64,000 bases of DNA from Luteimonas sp. MC1750 (GCF_016615955.1 NZ_CP067113.1:2852001-2916000); one strand, 5' to 3'. Shown: positions 51,976 to 62,328, counted from the first letter of the stretch. Notes: generated by a model from the letters alone, not told the origin. Program-made: numbers and translations.

Positions 51976-54660
51976 ATGCCCAACCAGCCCTCCCTGTTCG
52001 AATCCAGCGCCGCGGGTGCGCCCGGCACTGACCACGCCGACGGCAACGCGTCCGCAGCTGACCTGCAGTCCACGGTGCCCGGCGCTGGCCGTCCGCGCCC
52101 GCGGCGCAGCGCGACGCGCCACGCCGCCCCGTGGTGGGCGCGCCTGGTGGGCCGCCTGCTCTCGCCGTGGATCGGCCTGAGCATCGAGCCGCAGGCGCCC
52201 GGCCAGGACATCGACGAGCGCCCGGTCTGCTACGTGCTCGAGGACTACGGCCTGTCCAACGCGCTGATCCTCGACCGCGCCTGCCGCGAGGCCGGCCTGC
52301 CGTCGCCCCTGGTGCCGCTGGCCAATGACCCGCTCGGCCGCCGACGCGCCTATGTCGCGCTGTCGCGCCGCAACGCCGGCAGCGCGCTGGCGCTCGCCAC
52401 CCAGATCGCCACCCAACGCCGGCCGGAGAAGAAGAAGAACCACTCCGATTCGCTGGCCAAGCTGCTCCAGGCCCACCGCAGCGATCCGCTGCTGGACGTG
52501 CAGCTGGTGCCGGTGTCGATCTTCGTCGGCCGCGCGCCGGACAAGAACAGCGGCTGGTTCTCGGTGCTGTTCTCGGAGAACTGGGCCCTGGTCGGGCGGT
52601 TCCGGCGCCTGCTGGCCATCATGCTCAACGGCCGCGACACCCTGGTGCGCTTCGCGCCGCCGGTGGCGGTGCGTGCCATCGTCGCCGAAGGCCTGGAGCC
52701 CGAGCGCGAGGTGCGCAAGCTCTCGCGCCTGCTGCGCACCCACTTCAACCGCATCCGCGCCGCGGTCATCGGCCCCGACCTGTCGACGCGCCGCCTGCTG
52801 GTGGACAAGGTGCTGTCGTCGGGGCCGGTGCGCGAGGCCATCGCCGACCAGGCCCGGCGCGAGGGCGGCGATCCCGCCAAGGCCCAGGCCGAGGCCTGGA
52901 AGAAGGCCCACGGCTACGCCTACGAGATCGCCGCCGACTACGCGCATCCGGTGGTGCGCTCGGCCAGCTTCCTGCTGACCACGGTCTGGAACCGGATCTT
53001 CCGCGGCGTGCTGGTACACCATCTCGACCAGCTCAAGGCGGTCGCGCCCGGCAACGAAATCGTCTACGTGCCCTGCCACCGCAGCCACATGGACTACCTG
53101 CTGCTGAGCTACCTGCTGTACACGCGCGGCATCGTGCCGCCGCACATCGCCGCCGGCATCAACCTCAACCTGCCGGTGATCGGCACCATCCTGCGCAAGG
53201 GCGGCGCGTTCTTCATCCGCCGCAGCTTCCGCGGCAACGCGCTGTATTCGGCGGTGTTCACCGAGTACGTGGCACAGCTGGTCGCCGGCGGCTATTCGAT
53301 CGAATACTTCATCGAAGGCGGGCGCTCGCGCACCGGCCGCCTGCTGCAGCCCAAGGGCGGCATGGTGGCGATGACGGTGCGCGGCTTCCTGCGCCAGCCG
53401 ACGCGCCCGGTGCTGTTCCAGCCGGTCTACATCGGCTACGAGAAGCTGATGGAGGGCAACAGCTACCTCGATGAGCTCTCCGGCAAGCCCAAGGAGAAAG
53501 AGTCGATCTGGACGCTGCTGTGGGGCATCCCCAAGGTGCTGCGGCAGAACTACGGCCAGGTGGTGGTGAACTTCGGCGAGCCGATCGCGCTGGCCGACAT
53601 GCTCGCCGAGCACGCCAGCGACTGGGACGGCCGGCCGCTGTCGGACGAGGACAAGCCCGCCTGGCTGTCGACCACCGTCGACGCCACCGCGCAGCGGATC
53701 CAGGAGCGGGTCAACAGCGCCGCCGACGTCAACCCGATCAACCTGATCGCGCTGGCCCTGCTGTCCACGCCCAAGCATGCGATGGGCGAGGCCGACCTGG
53801 TTGCGCAGATCGTGCTGTCGAAGAAGCTGCTGGCCGAAGTGCCCTACAGCGCGCTGGTCACCATGACCCCGCATTCGCCGGCGCAGATCATCGCCCACGG
53901 CGAGGAGATCGGCGTGCTGCACCGCGTGGTGCATCCGCTGGGCGACGTGCTGCGCGTCGACGGCGACACCGCGGTGCTGCTGTCGTACTTCCGCAACAAC
54001 GTGGTCCACCTGTTCACCGCGTCGGCGTGGATCGCCTGCTGCTTCCTGCACAACCGGCGGATGGCGCGCAACACCCTGCTGCGGATCGGCCGCGCGATGT
54101 ACCCGTTCCTGCAGGGCGAGCTGTTCCTGCCCTGGGACGAGGACGGCTTCGCCTCGCGGATCGACGCCACCATCGAGCTGTTCATCCGCGAGGGCCTGCT
54201 CGAGCAGGTCAGCGGCGACGACGGCGGCATCCTGGCGCGCCACCCCGGGCAGTCGGACGAGGTCTTCCGGCTGCGCGCGATCGGGCATCCGCTGCAGCAG
54301 GCCTTCGAGCGCTACTACATCGCGATCTCGGTGCTGGCCAAGAACGGCTCGGGCACGCTCGGCGCCGGCGAGCTGGAGGGCCTGTGCCAGCTGGCGGCGC
54401 AGCGGCTGTCGCTGCTGTACGCGCCGGCCGCCCCGGAATTCTTCGACAAGACCCTGTTTCGCGGCTTCATCCAGAAGCTGCGCGAAATGGGCCTGGTGAA
54501 GCTGGACCAGAACAGCAAGCTGGCCTTCGACGAGCGCCTGGCCGGCTTCGCGCGCGACGCCAAGATCATCCTGGGCCGCGAGCTGCGGCATACGATCGAG
54601 AAGATCAGTCCGGAAGCGGCGCGGCCCGTTTCAGCGCCCGCGGACGCCACCCGGGGCTGA
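51976..54660 (+). CDS. plsB: glycerol-3-phosphate acyltransferase
   Basis: An 894-residue membrane enzyme of the first step in phospholipid synthesis. It carries the acyltransferase blocks: HRSHMD (HX4D), GAFFIRRSFRGNALYSAVF, EGGRSRTGRLLQPKGGM and the QPVYIGYEK region. Length fits PlsB (about 810-890). An in-frame ATG nine bases upstream is an alternative start. The last 30 bp overlap the convergent 702-residue protein gene. Confidence 0.96.
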   Translation: MPNQPSLFESSAAGAPGTDHADGNASAADLQSTVPGAGRPRPRRSATRHAAPWWARLVGRLLSPWIGLSIEPQAPGQDIDERPVCYVLEDYGLSNALILDRACREAGLPSPLVPLANDPLGRRRAYVALSRRNAGSALALATQIATQRRPEKKKNHSDSLAKLLQAHRSDPLLDVQLVPVSIFVGRAPDKNSGWFSVLFSENWALVGRFRRLLAIMLNGRDTLVRFAPPVAVRAIVAEGLEPEREVRKLSRLLRTHFNRIRAAVIGPDLSTRRLLVDKVLSSGPVREAIADQARREGGDPAKAQAEAWKKAHGYAYEIAADYAHPVVRSASFLLTTVWNRIFRGVLVHHLDQLKAVAPGNEIVYVPCHRSHMDYLLLSYLLYTRGIVPPHIAAGINLNLPVIGTILRKGGAFFIRRSFRGNALYSAVFTEYVAQLVAGGYSIEYFIEGGRSRTGRLLQPKGGMVAMTVRGFLRQPTRPVLFQPVYIGYEKLMEGNSYLDELSGKPKEKESIWTLLWGIPKVLRQNYGQVVVNFGEPIALADMLAEHASDWDGRPLSDEDKPAWLSTTVDATAQRIQERVNSAADVNPINLIALALLSTPKHAMGEADLVAQIVLSKKLLAEVPYSALVTMTPHSPAQIIAHGEEIGVLHRVVHPLGDVLRVDGDTAVLLSYFRNNVVHLFTASAWIACCFLHNRRMARNTLLRIGRAMYPFLQGELFLPWDEDGFASRIDATIELFIREGLLEQVSGDDGGILARHPGQSDEVFRLRAIGHPLQQAFERYYIAISVLAKNGSGTLGAGELEGLCQLAAQRLSLLYAPAAPEFFDKTLFRGFIQKLREMGLVKLDQNSKLAFDERLAGFARDAKIILGRELRHTIEKISPEAARPVSAPADATRG

Positions 54661-56739
54661 GCGCGGGACCAGGGGCTGGCGCACGGCTGCCGGCGGCGCC
54701 TCGGAATCGTAGAAGTTCGCTCGCTGGCTCTGGAGCAGCATGGGAAGGGGGCCGCCCAGGTCGGGGTCGGCCCACAGCTCTTCGTGGACGTAGATGCGGT
54801 CACCCGACCGCGACACCGGGATCCAGCGGCGCTCACGCGAGACCTGGGTCCCGGAGAACTGCCTTGCCACCATCACGCCGTTGACGATGTCCCAGCGCAG
54901 CGGGGTCGTGGTGGAGCCGGTTTCGGAGATGCTGACGTAGCTGCCCGTGCCAATGGCGTCGAGCACCAGGTAGAAGCCGTAGAACGGCGCGAAGTCGTAC
55001 GCGGTCTGGCTGACGTCGAACCCCGACCGCCATGGCCCGGTCAGGACCCCCGGAGTGAACGAAAGGCTGCCGTCGCGCGCCGAGGCGAGGCTGTAGGCGA
55101 CCTTGCTGCGCCCCCCGGGCAGCAGGTATTCGGCAAGGATCCCGACGCCTTTCAGGCCGTCGACGTGAAGCCGCGTCATGTCGACGGTTTCGCCATCGGA
55201 ATAGCCCAGCGAGAGGCGGCCGTCAGCTCCCAGCGACCAGTTGAACGCCTGGCCGTCGTCGACCGTGCCGGTTCCATCCGCGGAGAAGGTGTGTATGCCG
55301 AAGTTCGCTGCGGTCAGAGAGCTTTCGGCTACGCCAGCACCGAAGATTTCCGGCCGGTGGATGGGCAGGGCATGCGCGCCCGGGAACTCAGAAGCAGGAA
55401 ATGGCAGGCCCGGGAACCCGGGCGCATGGGCCTGCCTCGTCGCGTTCGTGACATAGCTCCGCTCGGTATAGGGCGGATCCGCAAGGATCTCGCGCTGGTG
55501 GTAGCGGGCCCCGACGACGTGCCGGCCGCTGCCCCCGTCCACCAGCCGGACAAGGTCGACGCGATCGATCAGGTGGATGAGGCGCACGAAGGTTCCGTCC
55601 CGGAACAGTTCGTATTCCTCGCGGCGTGGCGGCAGCAGCGTGGCGCGGGCTTCTCCGTCCACGAACGTCCAGTCGACGGCGGTCAGCGGCGCGGCCGTTG
55701 TATCAGCGTACTGCCCGCCACCATCGTCGTGCAGCGACACCCGCTCGGCGTAGACCACGCCGACCCGGATCGTTCCGGAGGCGCTGGACAAAATCATGGT
55801 CCAGTCGCCGACGAACGCGTCGCGCCCCGTCGGCGGAAGGACCTCTGGATCAGCCAGGATTTGCGCAACCGCCTCCTGGAGCGCTTGCGGATCGGAGGCC
55901 GCGACGTCGGCGACGAACTGCCGGTAGGCGTCGGTGTCGCTGATCAGTTCGAGCGTGTCGGCGATGCCTGGAGGCAGCGGGTATCCATGGCCGGCAACGA
56001 GGTCGATCGCGGCGGCCATCTGCAGCAGCACGTCACTGTCGATCGCCGCACGTGCATCGTCGAGCTGCTGTTCCCCGAGGATCGGCGCCCCGTTTCCGGC
56101 CAGCTGCAGGAGGTAGGCGAGCGACGTGGCCAGGCGCGTCACCTGCACCTGCGCGTTCTCGTCGCGCGACAGGATGGCGTCGGCCCCGGACTCCCCGCGC
56201 AGGCGCCCGAACGACCCGACGATACTGGCCAGCGCGACCTGCCCGCGGCGGCTCTGCAACCTGACCATGTCGTCGTCATAGCCCGCCATGGGCAGCACGT
56301 AGTCACCGGCTGCATTCGCCTGCGCCATGAACCGGAGCCGCCCGGAGACCGCGGACACCTGCGCATCCGCTCCTCCTTCCGTGACCCTGCCGGCCAGCGT
56401 CAGCTGGGCCGGAGCCACGTCCACCGTCACCGTCGCCAGGCCCACGCGGCGGCCGGTCTTGACCAGGTAGCGCAGCGTGTCGCGGCCGACGAATCCCGCC
56501 GTGGGCGTGTAGACGATCTCCCGGCCCTGCACGGTCGCCGTGCCATGGGCGGGCCGGGTCGCGATCCACATGACCGTGCGCGCGCTGACGCCCGGGTCGT
56601 TGGCCAGGACGTCGATCGCGACCGGACGGTCCCGCACGGCCCTGGCCGGGTCGGCAATCGCCCCATGGTCCGCGGCCAGGGCTGGTGCGGGGCCGTACAG
56701 GCCCAGGATGCAAATGGCAAGGCTGAGGCGAACACCCAT
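54631..56739 (-). CDS. large secreted protein with Ig/cadherin-like N-terminal module
   Basis: A 702-residue protein with a signal peptide (LAICILGLYGPAPALA). Residues about 30-110 form a VDVLAND-type repeat (RPVAIDVLANDPGVSARTVM, GTATVQGREIVYTPTAGFVG, DTLRYLV), as in bacterial Ig-like/cadherin modules. The remainder is beta-rich and unfamiliar, with many Gly/Asp turns (GIHTFSADGTGTVDDGQAFN). It is cysteine-free in most of its length and probably exported. It overlaps plsB by 30 bp tail to tail. Confidence 0.7.
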   Translation of the reverse strand: MGVRLSLAICILGLYGPAPALAADHGAIADPARAVRDRPVAIDVLANDPGVSARTVMWIATRPAHGTATVQGREIVYTPTAGFVGRDTLRYLVKTGRRVGLATVTVDVAPAQLTLAGRVTEGGADAQVSAVSGRLRFMAQANAAGDYVLPMAGYDDDMVRLQSRRGQVALASIVGSFGRLRGESGADAILSRDENAQVQVTRLATSLAYLLQLAGNGAPILGEQQLDDARAAIDSDVLLQMAAAIDLVAGHGYPLPPGIADTLELISDTDAYRQFVADVAASDPQALQEAVAQILADPEVLPPTGRDAFVGDWTMILSSASGTIRVGVVYAERVSLHDDGGGQYADTTAAPLTAVDWTFVDGEARATLLPPRREEYELFRDGTFVRLIHLIDRVDLVRLVDGGSGRHVVGARYHQREILADPPYTERSYVTNATRQAHAPGFPGLPFPASEFPGAHALPIHRPEIFGAGVAESSLTAANFGIHTFSADGTGTVDDGQAFNWSLGADGRLSLGYSDGETVDMTRLHVDGLKGVGILAEYLLPGGRSKVAYSLASARDGSLSFTPGVLTGPWRSGFDVSQTAYDFAPFYGFYLVLDAIGTGSYVSISETGSTTTPLRWDIVNGVMVARQFSGTQVSRERRWIPVSRSGDRIYVHEELWADPDLGGPLPMLLQSQRANFYDSEAPPAAVRQPLVPRSAPGGVRGR

Positions 56740-56894
56740 GGCGACGGCTCCCGGACATGCGCCGCATGGCGACTGCCGGACATCGCGGCGCGCAGGCCCG
56801 GCTCCGTTGCCAACGCGCCGGGGCCACGCCAGCGGCCAGCGCAGGTGACGCCGGCTGGCCGGGGCGGCGGGCGACCGCTTGTGCGGGCCGGCGC

Positions 56895-57110
56895 TTAGGC
56901 CGGTTCGTCGGGAATCATCGCCGACTCCACGCGCTCCATGGCGTCCTTGAGCTGCAGCTTGCGCCGCTTCAGGCGCTTGACCATCAGCTCGTCGGCGCCG
57001 GGATCGCGCTGCAGCCGGGCGACCGCGGCGTCGAGGTCGCGGTGTTCGGTCCGGAGCGCCTGCAGCCGCGCGCTCAGGCGCGCCTGCTCCGCTGGGTCGA
57101 AGCTGGGCAT
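56895..57110 (-). CDS. YdcH / DUF465-family small protein
   Basis: A 71-residue helical hairpin protein, MPSFDPAEQARLSARLQALR..., with LDAAVARLQRDPGADELMVK and RLKRRKLQLKDAMERVES. The pattern H-x-L-D-x2-I..., then LKKRKLxLKD, is that of the YdcH/SlyX-like family; function is unknown. It is divergent from ttcA. Confidence 0.85.
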   Translation of the reverse strand: MPSFDPAEQARLSARLQALRTEHRDLDAAVARLQRDPGADELMVKRLKRRKLQLKDAMERVESAMIPDEPA

Positions 57111-57152
57111 GCGGCGAGGGTACACGCTGTCGCGGGCGGCTAAAATACGCGC

Positions 57153-58055
57153 ATGAGCATCGTCCTGCCCCTCGCCGAACCCGCGCCCCGCGCGCACCGC
57201 GCCTCGCACGAGGCGCAGCGCCTGGGCAAGCGGCTGCGCCACCAGGTCGGCCGGGCCGTCGCCGACTTCGGCATGATCGAGGACGGCGACCGGGTGATGG
57301 TCTGCCTGTCCGGCGGCAAGGACAGCTACACCATGCTCGACGTGCTGCTGCAGCTGCAGAAGAAGGCGCCGGTGTCGTTCTCGCTGACCGCGGTGAACCT
57401 GGACCAGAAACAGCCGGGCTTCCCGGAGCACGTGCTGCCCGACTACCTGCGCTCGCTCGGCGTCGACTTCCACATCATCGAGCAGGACACCTACTCGGTC
57501 GTCTCGCGCGTGGTCCCCGAAGGCAAGACCATGTGCTCGCTGTGCTCGCGCCTGCGCCGCGGCGCGCTGTACACCTGGGCCGCCGAGCACGGCTACACCC
57601 GGATCGCGCTGGGCCACCACCGCGACGACATGGTGGCCACGTTCTTCCTCAACCTGTTTTTCCACGCCAAGCTCAGCGCGATGCCGCCGAAGCTGCTGTC
57701 CGATGACGGGCGCCACGTGGTCATCCGGCCGCTCGCCTACGTGCGCGAGGACGACATCGCCGCCTATGCCGAGGCCAGGGCGTTCCCGATCATCCCCTGC
57801 AACCTCTGCGGCTCGCAGGAGAACCTGCAGCGCAAGCAGGTGCAGAGGATGATGCGCGACTGGGAGCGCGAGACACCCGGGCGCATCGAGCAGATCGCCC
57901 GCGCGCTGGGCGACGTCCGGCCCTCGCAGCTCGCGGATCCGAAGCTCTTCGACTTCCTCGGCCTCGGCCATCGCGACGCGGCGGCGGTCGCCGACGCTCA
58001 CGACTGGCTGGCCGGCGAGCCCCACGACGCGCCGCGCGCCGGCGACGCCGCCTGA
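57153..58055 (+). CDS. ttcA: tRNA 2-thiocytidine(32) synthetase TtcA
   Basis: A 300-residue PP-loop ATPase thiolating cytidine 32 of tRNA. It has the [13 protein letters not shown] motif, the central [10 protein letters not shown] and C-terminal [15 protein letters not shown] cysteine pairs that hold an Fe-S cluster, and the [15 protein letters not shown] segment. TAAAAT at 57140-57145 may be the -10 of its promoter. Confidence 0.96.
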   Translation: MSIVLPLAEPAPRAHRASHEAQRLGKRLRHQVGRAVADFGMIEDGDRVMVCLSGGKDSYTMLDVLLQLQKKAPVSFSLTAVNLDQKQPGFPEHVLPDYLRSLGVDFHIIEQDTYSVVSRVVPEGKTMCSLCSRLRRGALYTWAAEHGYTRIALGHHRDDMVATFFLNLFFHAKLSAMPPKLLSDDGRHVVIRPLAYVREDDIAAYAEARAFPIIPCNLCGSQENLQRKQVQRMMRDWERETPGRIEQIARALGDVRPSQLADPKLFDFLGLGHRDAAAVADAHDWLAGEPHDAPRAGDAA

Positions 58056-58182
58056 TGCCCGGCCCGGCAGCACACCCGCCCGCACGCGCGGGACGCCGCT
58101 GCGTCCGCGCATCGCGCACATGACCTGATCCGCGCGCCGTCCCACGCGCGCCTCCCATCCCGACCACAAGGCTTCCTCCCCC

Positions 58183-59088
58183 ATGTTCTTCCGCAACCTG
58201 ACCCTGTTCCGCTTTCCCGTCTCGCTCGACCTCGAAGGCCTCGAGGAGGCCCTGGCCACCCATCCGCTCAAGCCGGTCGGCCCGCTCGAGCTGTCCTCGC
58301 GCGGATTCGTGCCCGCGCTGGGCCGCGACTCCGAGGCCTACTCGCACCGCATCGGCGACGCCGCGTGGGTGGCGGTGGGCGGCGAGGACCGCCTGCTGCC
58401 GGCCGCGGTGGTCAACGACATGCTCGCGCGCAAGCTCGAGGAGGCCGAGGAGCGCGAAGGGCGCCGCCCCGGCGGCCGCGCGCGCAAGCGGATGAAGGAC
58501 GAGCTCGTGCACGAGCTCCTGCCGCGCGCCTTCGTCCGTCCCTCGCGCACCGACGCCCTGCTCGACCTCAAGCACGGCCTGTGCATCGTCGACTCCTCCT
58601 CGCGCAAGAGCGCCGAGGCGGTGGTGTCGGCGCTGCGCCAAGCGCTGGGCAGCTTCCCCGCGCTGCCGGCCAATGCCGAAGTCGCGCCGCGCAGCGTGCT
58701 GACCGGCTGGATCGCCGGCGAGCCGCTGCCCGAAGGCCTGTCGCTTGGCGAGGAGTGCGAGCTCAAGGACGGCAACGACACCGGCGCGATCGTGAAGTGC
58801 CAGCGCCAGGACCTCGGCAGCGAGGAGATCACCCACCACCTCGAGGCCGGAAAGCAGGTCACGAAACTCGCGCTGGAGCTCGACGACCACGTGTCCTTCG
58901 TGCTCGGCGAAGACCTGGTGGTGCGCAAGCTGAAGTTCCTCGACGGCGCCGTCGACCAGCTCGAAGGCGGCGACCGCGACGACATGCGCGCCGAACTCGA
59001 CGCGCGCTTCTCGCTGATGTCGGCCGAAGTGCGCAGGCTGTTCGAGATCCTCGAGCCGTCGCTGAAGCTGTCGCGCGTGGATGCCTGA
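58183..59088 (+). CDS. rdgC: recombination-associated protein RdgC
   Basis: A 301-residue ring-forming DNA-binding protein that modulates RecA. It begins MFFRNLTLFRFP and has SRGFVPALGRDSEAYSHRIG, PRAFVRPSRTDALLDLKHGL and the C-terminal LRKLKFLD-like VVRKLKFLDGAVDQL, all typical. Length matches E. coli RdgC (303). Confidence 0.96.
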   Translation: MFFRNLTLFRFPVSLDLEGLEEALATHPLKPVGPLELSSRGFVPALGRDSEAYSHRIGDAAWVAVGGEDRLLPAAVVNDMLARKLEEAEEREGRRPGGRARKRMKDELVHELLPRAFVRPSRTDALLDLKHGLCIVDSSSRKSAEAVVSALRQALGSFPALPANAEVAPRSVLTGWIAGEPLPEGLSLGEECELKDGNDTGAIVKCQRQDLGSEEITHHLEAGKQVTKLALELDDHVSFVLGEDLVVRKLKFLDGAVDQLEGGDRDDMRAELDARFSLMSAEVRRLFEILEPSLKLSRVDA

Positions 59089-59125
59089 TCACTTGCGCGT
59101 GGACGGCGCGCTGTAGAATCGCCGC

Positions 59126-59929
59126 ATGTCGTCCCTGCTGCGCCTGCTGCTCACGAAGTCCGAAGCGCCGGGCACCCGCAACATCACGCGCGACACCGTC
59201 GCGCTTGCCCTGGACGATGGCAGCGAGGTCGAGGTGGTGCGCGTGCGCGATCCGCGCGCGCGCCGGCTGCGCCTGTCGGTCGACGAACGCGGCGCGCGGC
59301 TGACGCTGCCGCCGCGCGCGAGCGCGATCTCCGGCACGCGCTTCCTCGAACAGCACCGCGACTGGCTGGCCGCGCAGCTGCGCGCGCACGCCATCGACGA
59401 CCTGGTGATGCCGCTCGAGCGCGGCGTGACCCCGGCCCTGCCGCTGCGCGGGGTGATGCAGCCGCTGCGCTGGGAGGCCGGCCGCTTCGCGTGCGTGGCG
59501 CGCGACGGCGACCAGCTGGTGTTCCGCCACACCGGCCGCGGTGGCGACGCGGCGCTGCGGCGCGCCCTGCGCGATTTCTACGAGGGCGAGGCGCGCGCCG
59601 ACATCGGCGCCTGGCTGCCGCGCTACCTGCCGACCCTGCCGCGCGCGCCGGCGCGCATCCGGGTCAAGGCGATGTCGTCGCAGTGGGGCTCGCTCGCGCC
59701 CGACGGCACGCTCGCACTGGACCTGTCGCTGGTGCTCGGCCGGCCGTCGGCCTTCGAGTACGTGCTGGTCCACGAGCTCTGCCACCTGCTGCATGCCGAC
59801 CATTCGCCGGCGTTCTGGGCGCAGGTCGAGGCGCGCTTCCCGCAGTGGCGCGACGAGCGCGACTGGTTCCGGGTCCACGGTCGCCGGCTCAAGGCGATGC
59901 TGCGGCAGCTGTCCGGTCCGACAGGTTGA
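59126..59929 (+). CDS. YgjP/M48-type zinc metallopeptidase
   Basis: A 267-residue protein with the zinc motif VHELCHLLHADHSPAFWAQV (HExxH plus a downstream His) and the preceding SQWGSLAPDGTLALDLSLVL stretch of the DUF45/YgjP family. TAGAAT (59113-59118) lies 7 bp ahead of the start as a possible -10. The substrate is unknown. Confidence 0.88.
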   Translation: MSSLLRLLLTKSEAPGTRNITRDTVALALDDGSEVEVVRVRDPRARRLRLSVDERGARLTLPPRASAISGTRFLEQHRDWLAAQLRAHAIDDLVMPLERGVTPALPLRGVMQPLRWEAGRFACVARDGDQLVFRHTGRGGDAALRRALRDFYEGEARADIGAWLPRYLPTLPRAPARIRVKAMSSQWGSLAPDGTLALDLSLVLGRPSAFEYVLVHELCHLLHADHSPAFWAQVEARFPQWRDERDWFRVHGRRLKAMLRQLSGPTG

Positions 59930-59972
59930 GGGCGTTGTACCGGTCAGGCACCTGCCACCGGGTTCGATCCCT

Positions 59973-60479
59973 ATGCGCCATCCCACGCCTCTCCTGATCC
60001 TGGCCGGCTGCGGGCTCCTGGCCGCGTCCGGCTGCCATCGCGCCGCCGACGCCGCAACCGAGGTCGCGATCGAGCGCGCCAGCGGACAGAAGGTGAGCGT
60101 GGATCGGGACGGCGAGCGCATGCGCATCGCGACCGCGGGCGGCCACGTCGCCATCGCGACCGGTGACGGCATCGCGCTGCCAGCGGACTTCCCGGACGAC
60201 CTGTTCCTGCCGCCCAGCTACGGCGTCACCAGCGTGATGGACGTGGGTGGCGCGCGCCTGGTCAGCCTGGAGGCCGACGGCGCGGTGGCGACGATGTTCG
60301 AGACCGCGCGCACGGCGATGGCCGGCAAGGGCTGGGCGCAGACGCTGGCGATGCAGCAGGCCGACAGCGCGATGCTCGGCTTCAGCCATGGCCCGCGCGA
60401 GGCCACCTACACCTTCACCCGCCACGCCGGCGGACCGCTGCTGGTCGGCATCCAGCTGCGCGACAGCACCCGCCAGTAG
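59973..60479 (+). CDS. hypothetical lipoprotein
   Basis: A 168-residue protein with signal peptide and lipobox LLAASGCHRA. The mature domain has a beta/alpha pattern: GIALPADFPDDLFLPPSYGV, MFETARTAMAGKGWAQTLAM, and ATYTFTRHAGGPLLVGIQL. No family name comes to mind. It lies 43 bp after the metallopeptidase gene. Confidence 0.75.
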   Translation: MRHPTPLLILAGCGLLAASGCHRAADAATEVAIERASGQKVSVDRDGERMRIATAGGHVAIATGDGIALPADFPDDLFLPPSYGVTSVMDVGGARLVSLEADGAVATMFETARTAMAGKGWAQTLAMQQADSAMLGFSHGPREATYTFTRHAGGPLLVGIQLRDSTRQ

Positions 60480-60520
60480 CCGCTACACGCCTCGCCCCGC
60501 GGGCGTCATCCCTGCGTGCG

Positions 60521-61372
60521 TCATCCCTGAAGGAACGCGCCGACCACGGCGGCCACCTCGGCCGGCTGCTCCATGTGCAGGTGGTGGCCACCGGCCATCA
60601 CCACCAGATCGCCCGCCGGCAGCAGCGCGGCGCGCGCGCGGCGCACCGCATCGGGCAGGTAGGGCTGGGCCGGATCGGCGAACAGCACCCTGGCCGGGCA
60701 GGTGATGCCAGCCACCAGGTCCTCGACCTGCGCCTCGGTCATGCGGACCATGGTCGGCAGGGTCAGGCGCGGATCGCTGCTCCAGCGCCAGCCGCCCTCG
60801 ACCGCCTCGGTACCGCGCTCGACCAGCAGCCGGGCAACCGCCTCGTCGAGGCCGTTGGCCTGCATGCGCGCGCGGACCGCCAGCTCGAGGTCCGGGAACA
60901 CGCGCAGGCGCTTGCCGGGCAGGGCACGGGTGGCCTCGACCGCCTGGCGCAGGCGCTCCACCGTGCGTTCGGGCACCTCGGCCAGCGCGCCCAGGGCCTC
61001 GATCGCGACCAGCCGCTGCACGCGCGCCGGGCAGGCCGCGGCGACCAGGCTGGCGATGCCGGCGCCCATCGAGTGACCGAGCAGGGCGAAGTGCTCCCAG
61101 CCCAGCGCATCGGCGATATCGAGCACGCCGTGCACCGCGCCGGCGAAGGAATAGTCCATGCCGCGCGGCAGATGGTCGCTGCGGCCATGGCCGGGCAGGT
61201 CCGGGACCACCAGGTCGAGACCCGGCAGGAACGGCGCCAGCGGCGCGAAGCTCGCGGCGTTGTCGAGCCAGCCGTGCAGGGCCAGCACCCGCGGCGCGCC
61301 CTCGGCGCCGGCGCGCAGCCCGCGCACCGTGCCGCCCGGGAGCGCCAGCTCGAAGCCGCGGGTCAGGCCCAC
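60521..61372 (-). CDS. alpha/beta hydrolase
   Basis: A 283-residue serine hydrolase. It has the oxyanion-site motif LHGWLDNAASF, the nucleophile elbow GHSMGAG, and a C-terminal His in VVMAGGHHLHMEQP. The acid residue is probably the Asp in LFADPAQPYLP. Its substrate is unknown. It overlaps hemH by 10 bp, so they are co-transcribed. Confidence 0.9.
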   Translation of the reverse strand: MGLTRGFELALPGGTVRGLRAGAEGAPRVLALHGWLDNAASFAPLAPFLPGLDLVVPDLPGHGRSDHLPRGMDYSFAGAVHGVLDIADALGWEHFALLGHSMGAGIASLVAAACPARVQRLVAIEALGALAEVPERTVERLRQAVEATRALPGKRLRVFPDLELAVRARMQANGLDEAVARLLVERGTEAVEGGWRWSSDPRLTLPTMVRMTEAQVEDLVAGITCPARVLFADPAQPYLPDAVRRARAALLPAGDLVVMAGGHHLHMEQPAEVAAVVGAFLQG

Positions 61373-62328
61373 GCGGCGAATTCGCGCTGCGCCAGGGCCG
61401 CGATCGCGCGCGCATGCGCGGGATCGTCATTGAGGCAGGGGATGTAGGACAGCGTCTCGCCGCCGGCCTCGCGGAAGAATTCCGCGTTCTGCATCGAGAT
61501 CTCCTCCAGGGTCTCCAGGCAGTCGGCCGAGAACCCCGGGCAGACGACATCGATGCGCCGGATGCCTTCGGCCGGCAGCGCGCGCACCGTGGCATCGGTG
61601 GCTGGCGACAGCCACTTGCCGCCGCCGAAGCGCGACTGGAAGGTCAGCTGCCACTCGCCCTCGCCGAGCCCCAGCGCGGCGGCGATCGCCTGCGCGCTGG
61701 CATGGCACTGGCGCTCGTAGGGATCGCCCTTGTCGACCAGGCGCTGCGGGATGCCGTGGAAGGAGAACAGCAGCCGCTGGCCGCGTCCGTGCTGGTCCCA
61801 GTGGCGGCGGATCGAGCCGGCCACGGCGTCCACCCAGCCCGGATCGACGTGGTAGTCCTCGATCATGCGCGCGGCGGGCAGCTCGCGCCCGATGACGTCC
61901 GCCACCGACGCGGTCGTGGTGGTCGAGTACTGCGGGTACACCGGCAGCACCAGGACGCGCGCGCCGCCGGCGCGCAGCTCGCGCAGCCGCCGCGTCAGCG
62001 CCGGCTCGCCATAGCGCATCACGTGTTCGACGTGCACGCCGGGCATCAGCGGCTGCACCGCCGCGGCCAGCCGGCGCGTGTGCACCTCGAGCGGCGAGCC
62101 GCCGTCCATCCAGATCTCGGCATAGTTGTGCGCGACCCGGCGCGAGCGCAGCGGCAGCACCACCAGCCGCAGCAGCGGCAGCCAGAACAGCCGCGGCAGC
62201 TGCACCACGCGGGGATCGGCCAGGAACTCGCCGAGGTAGCGCGAGACCGCCTCCGCGGTCGGCGCCGAGGGTGTGCCGAGGTTGGCGAGCAACAGGACGT
62301 CGCGGGAAGCAGGCATGGAGTCGGTCAT
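61363..62328 (-). CDS. hemH: ferrochelatase
   Basis: A 321-residue enzyme inserting iron into protoporphyrin IX. It shows LLANLGTPSAPTAEAVSRYL, the RYGEPAL substrate segment, the catalytic His in LLFSFHGIPQRLVDKGDPYE, and WLSPATDATVRALPAEGI. Length is normal. It is the first gene of the two-gene unit with the hydrolase. Confidence 0.96.
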   Translation of the reverse strand: MTDSMPASRDVLLLANLGTPSAPTAEAVSRYLGEFLADPRVVQLPRLFWLPLLRLVVLPLRSRRVAHNYAEIWMDGGSPLEVHTRRLAAAVQPLMPGVHVEHVMRYGEPALTRRLRELRAGGARVLVLPVYPQYSTTTTASVADVIGRELPAARMIEDYHVDPGWVDAVAGSIRRHWDQHGRGQRLLFSFHGIPQRLVDKGDPYERQCHASAQAIAAALGLGEGEWQLTFQSRFGGGKWLSPATDATVRALPAEGIRRIDVVCPGFSADCLETLEEISMQNAEFFREAGGETLSYIPCLNDDPAHARAIAALAQREFAAWA

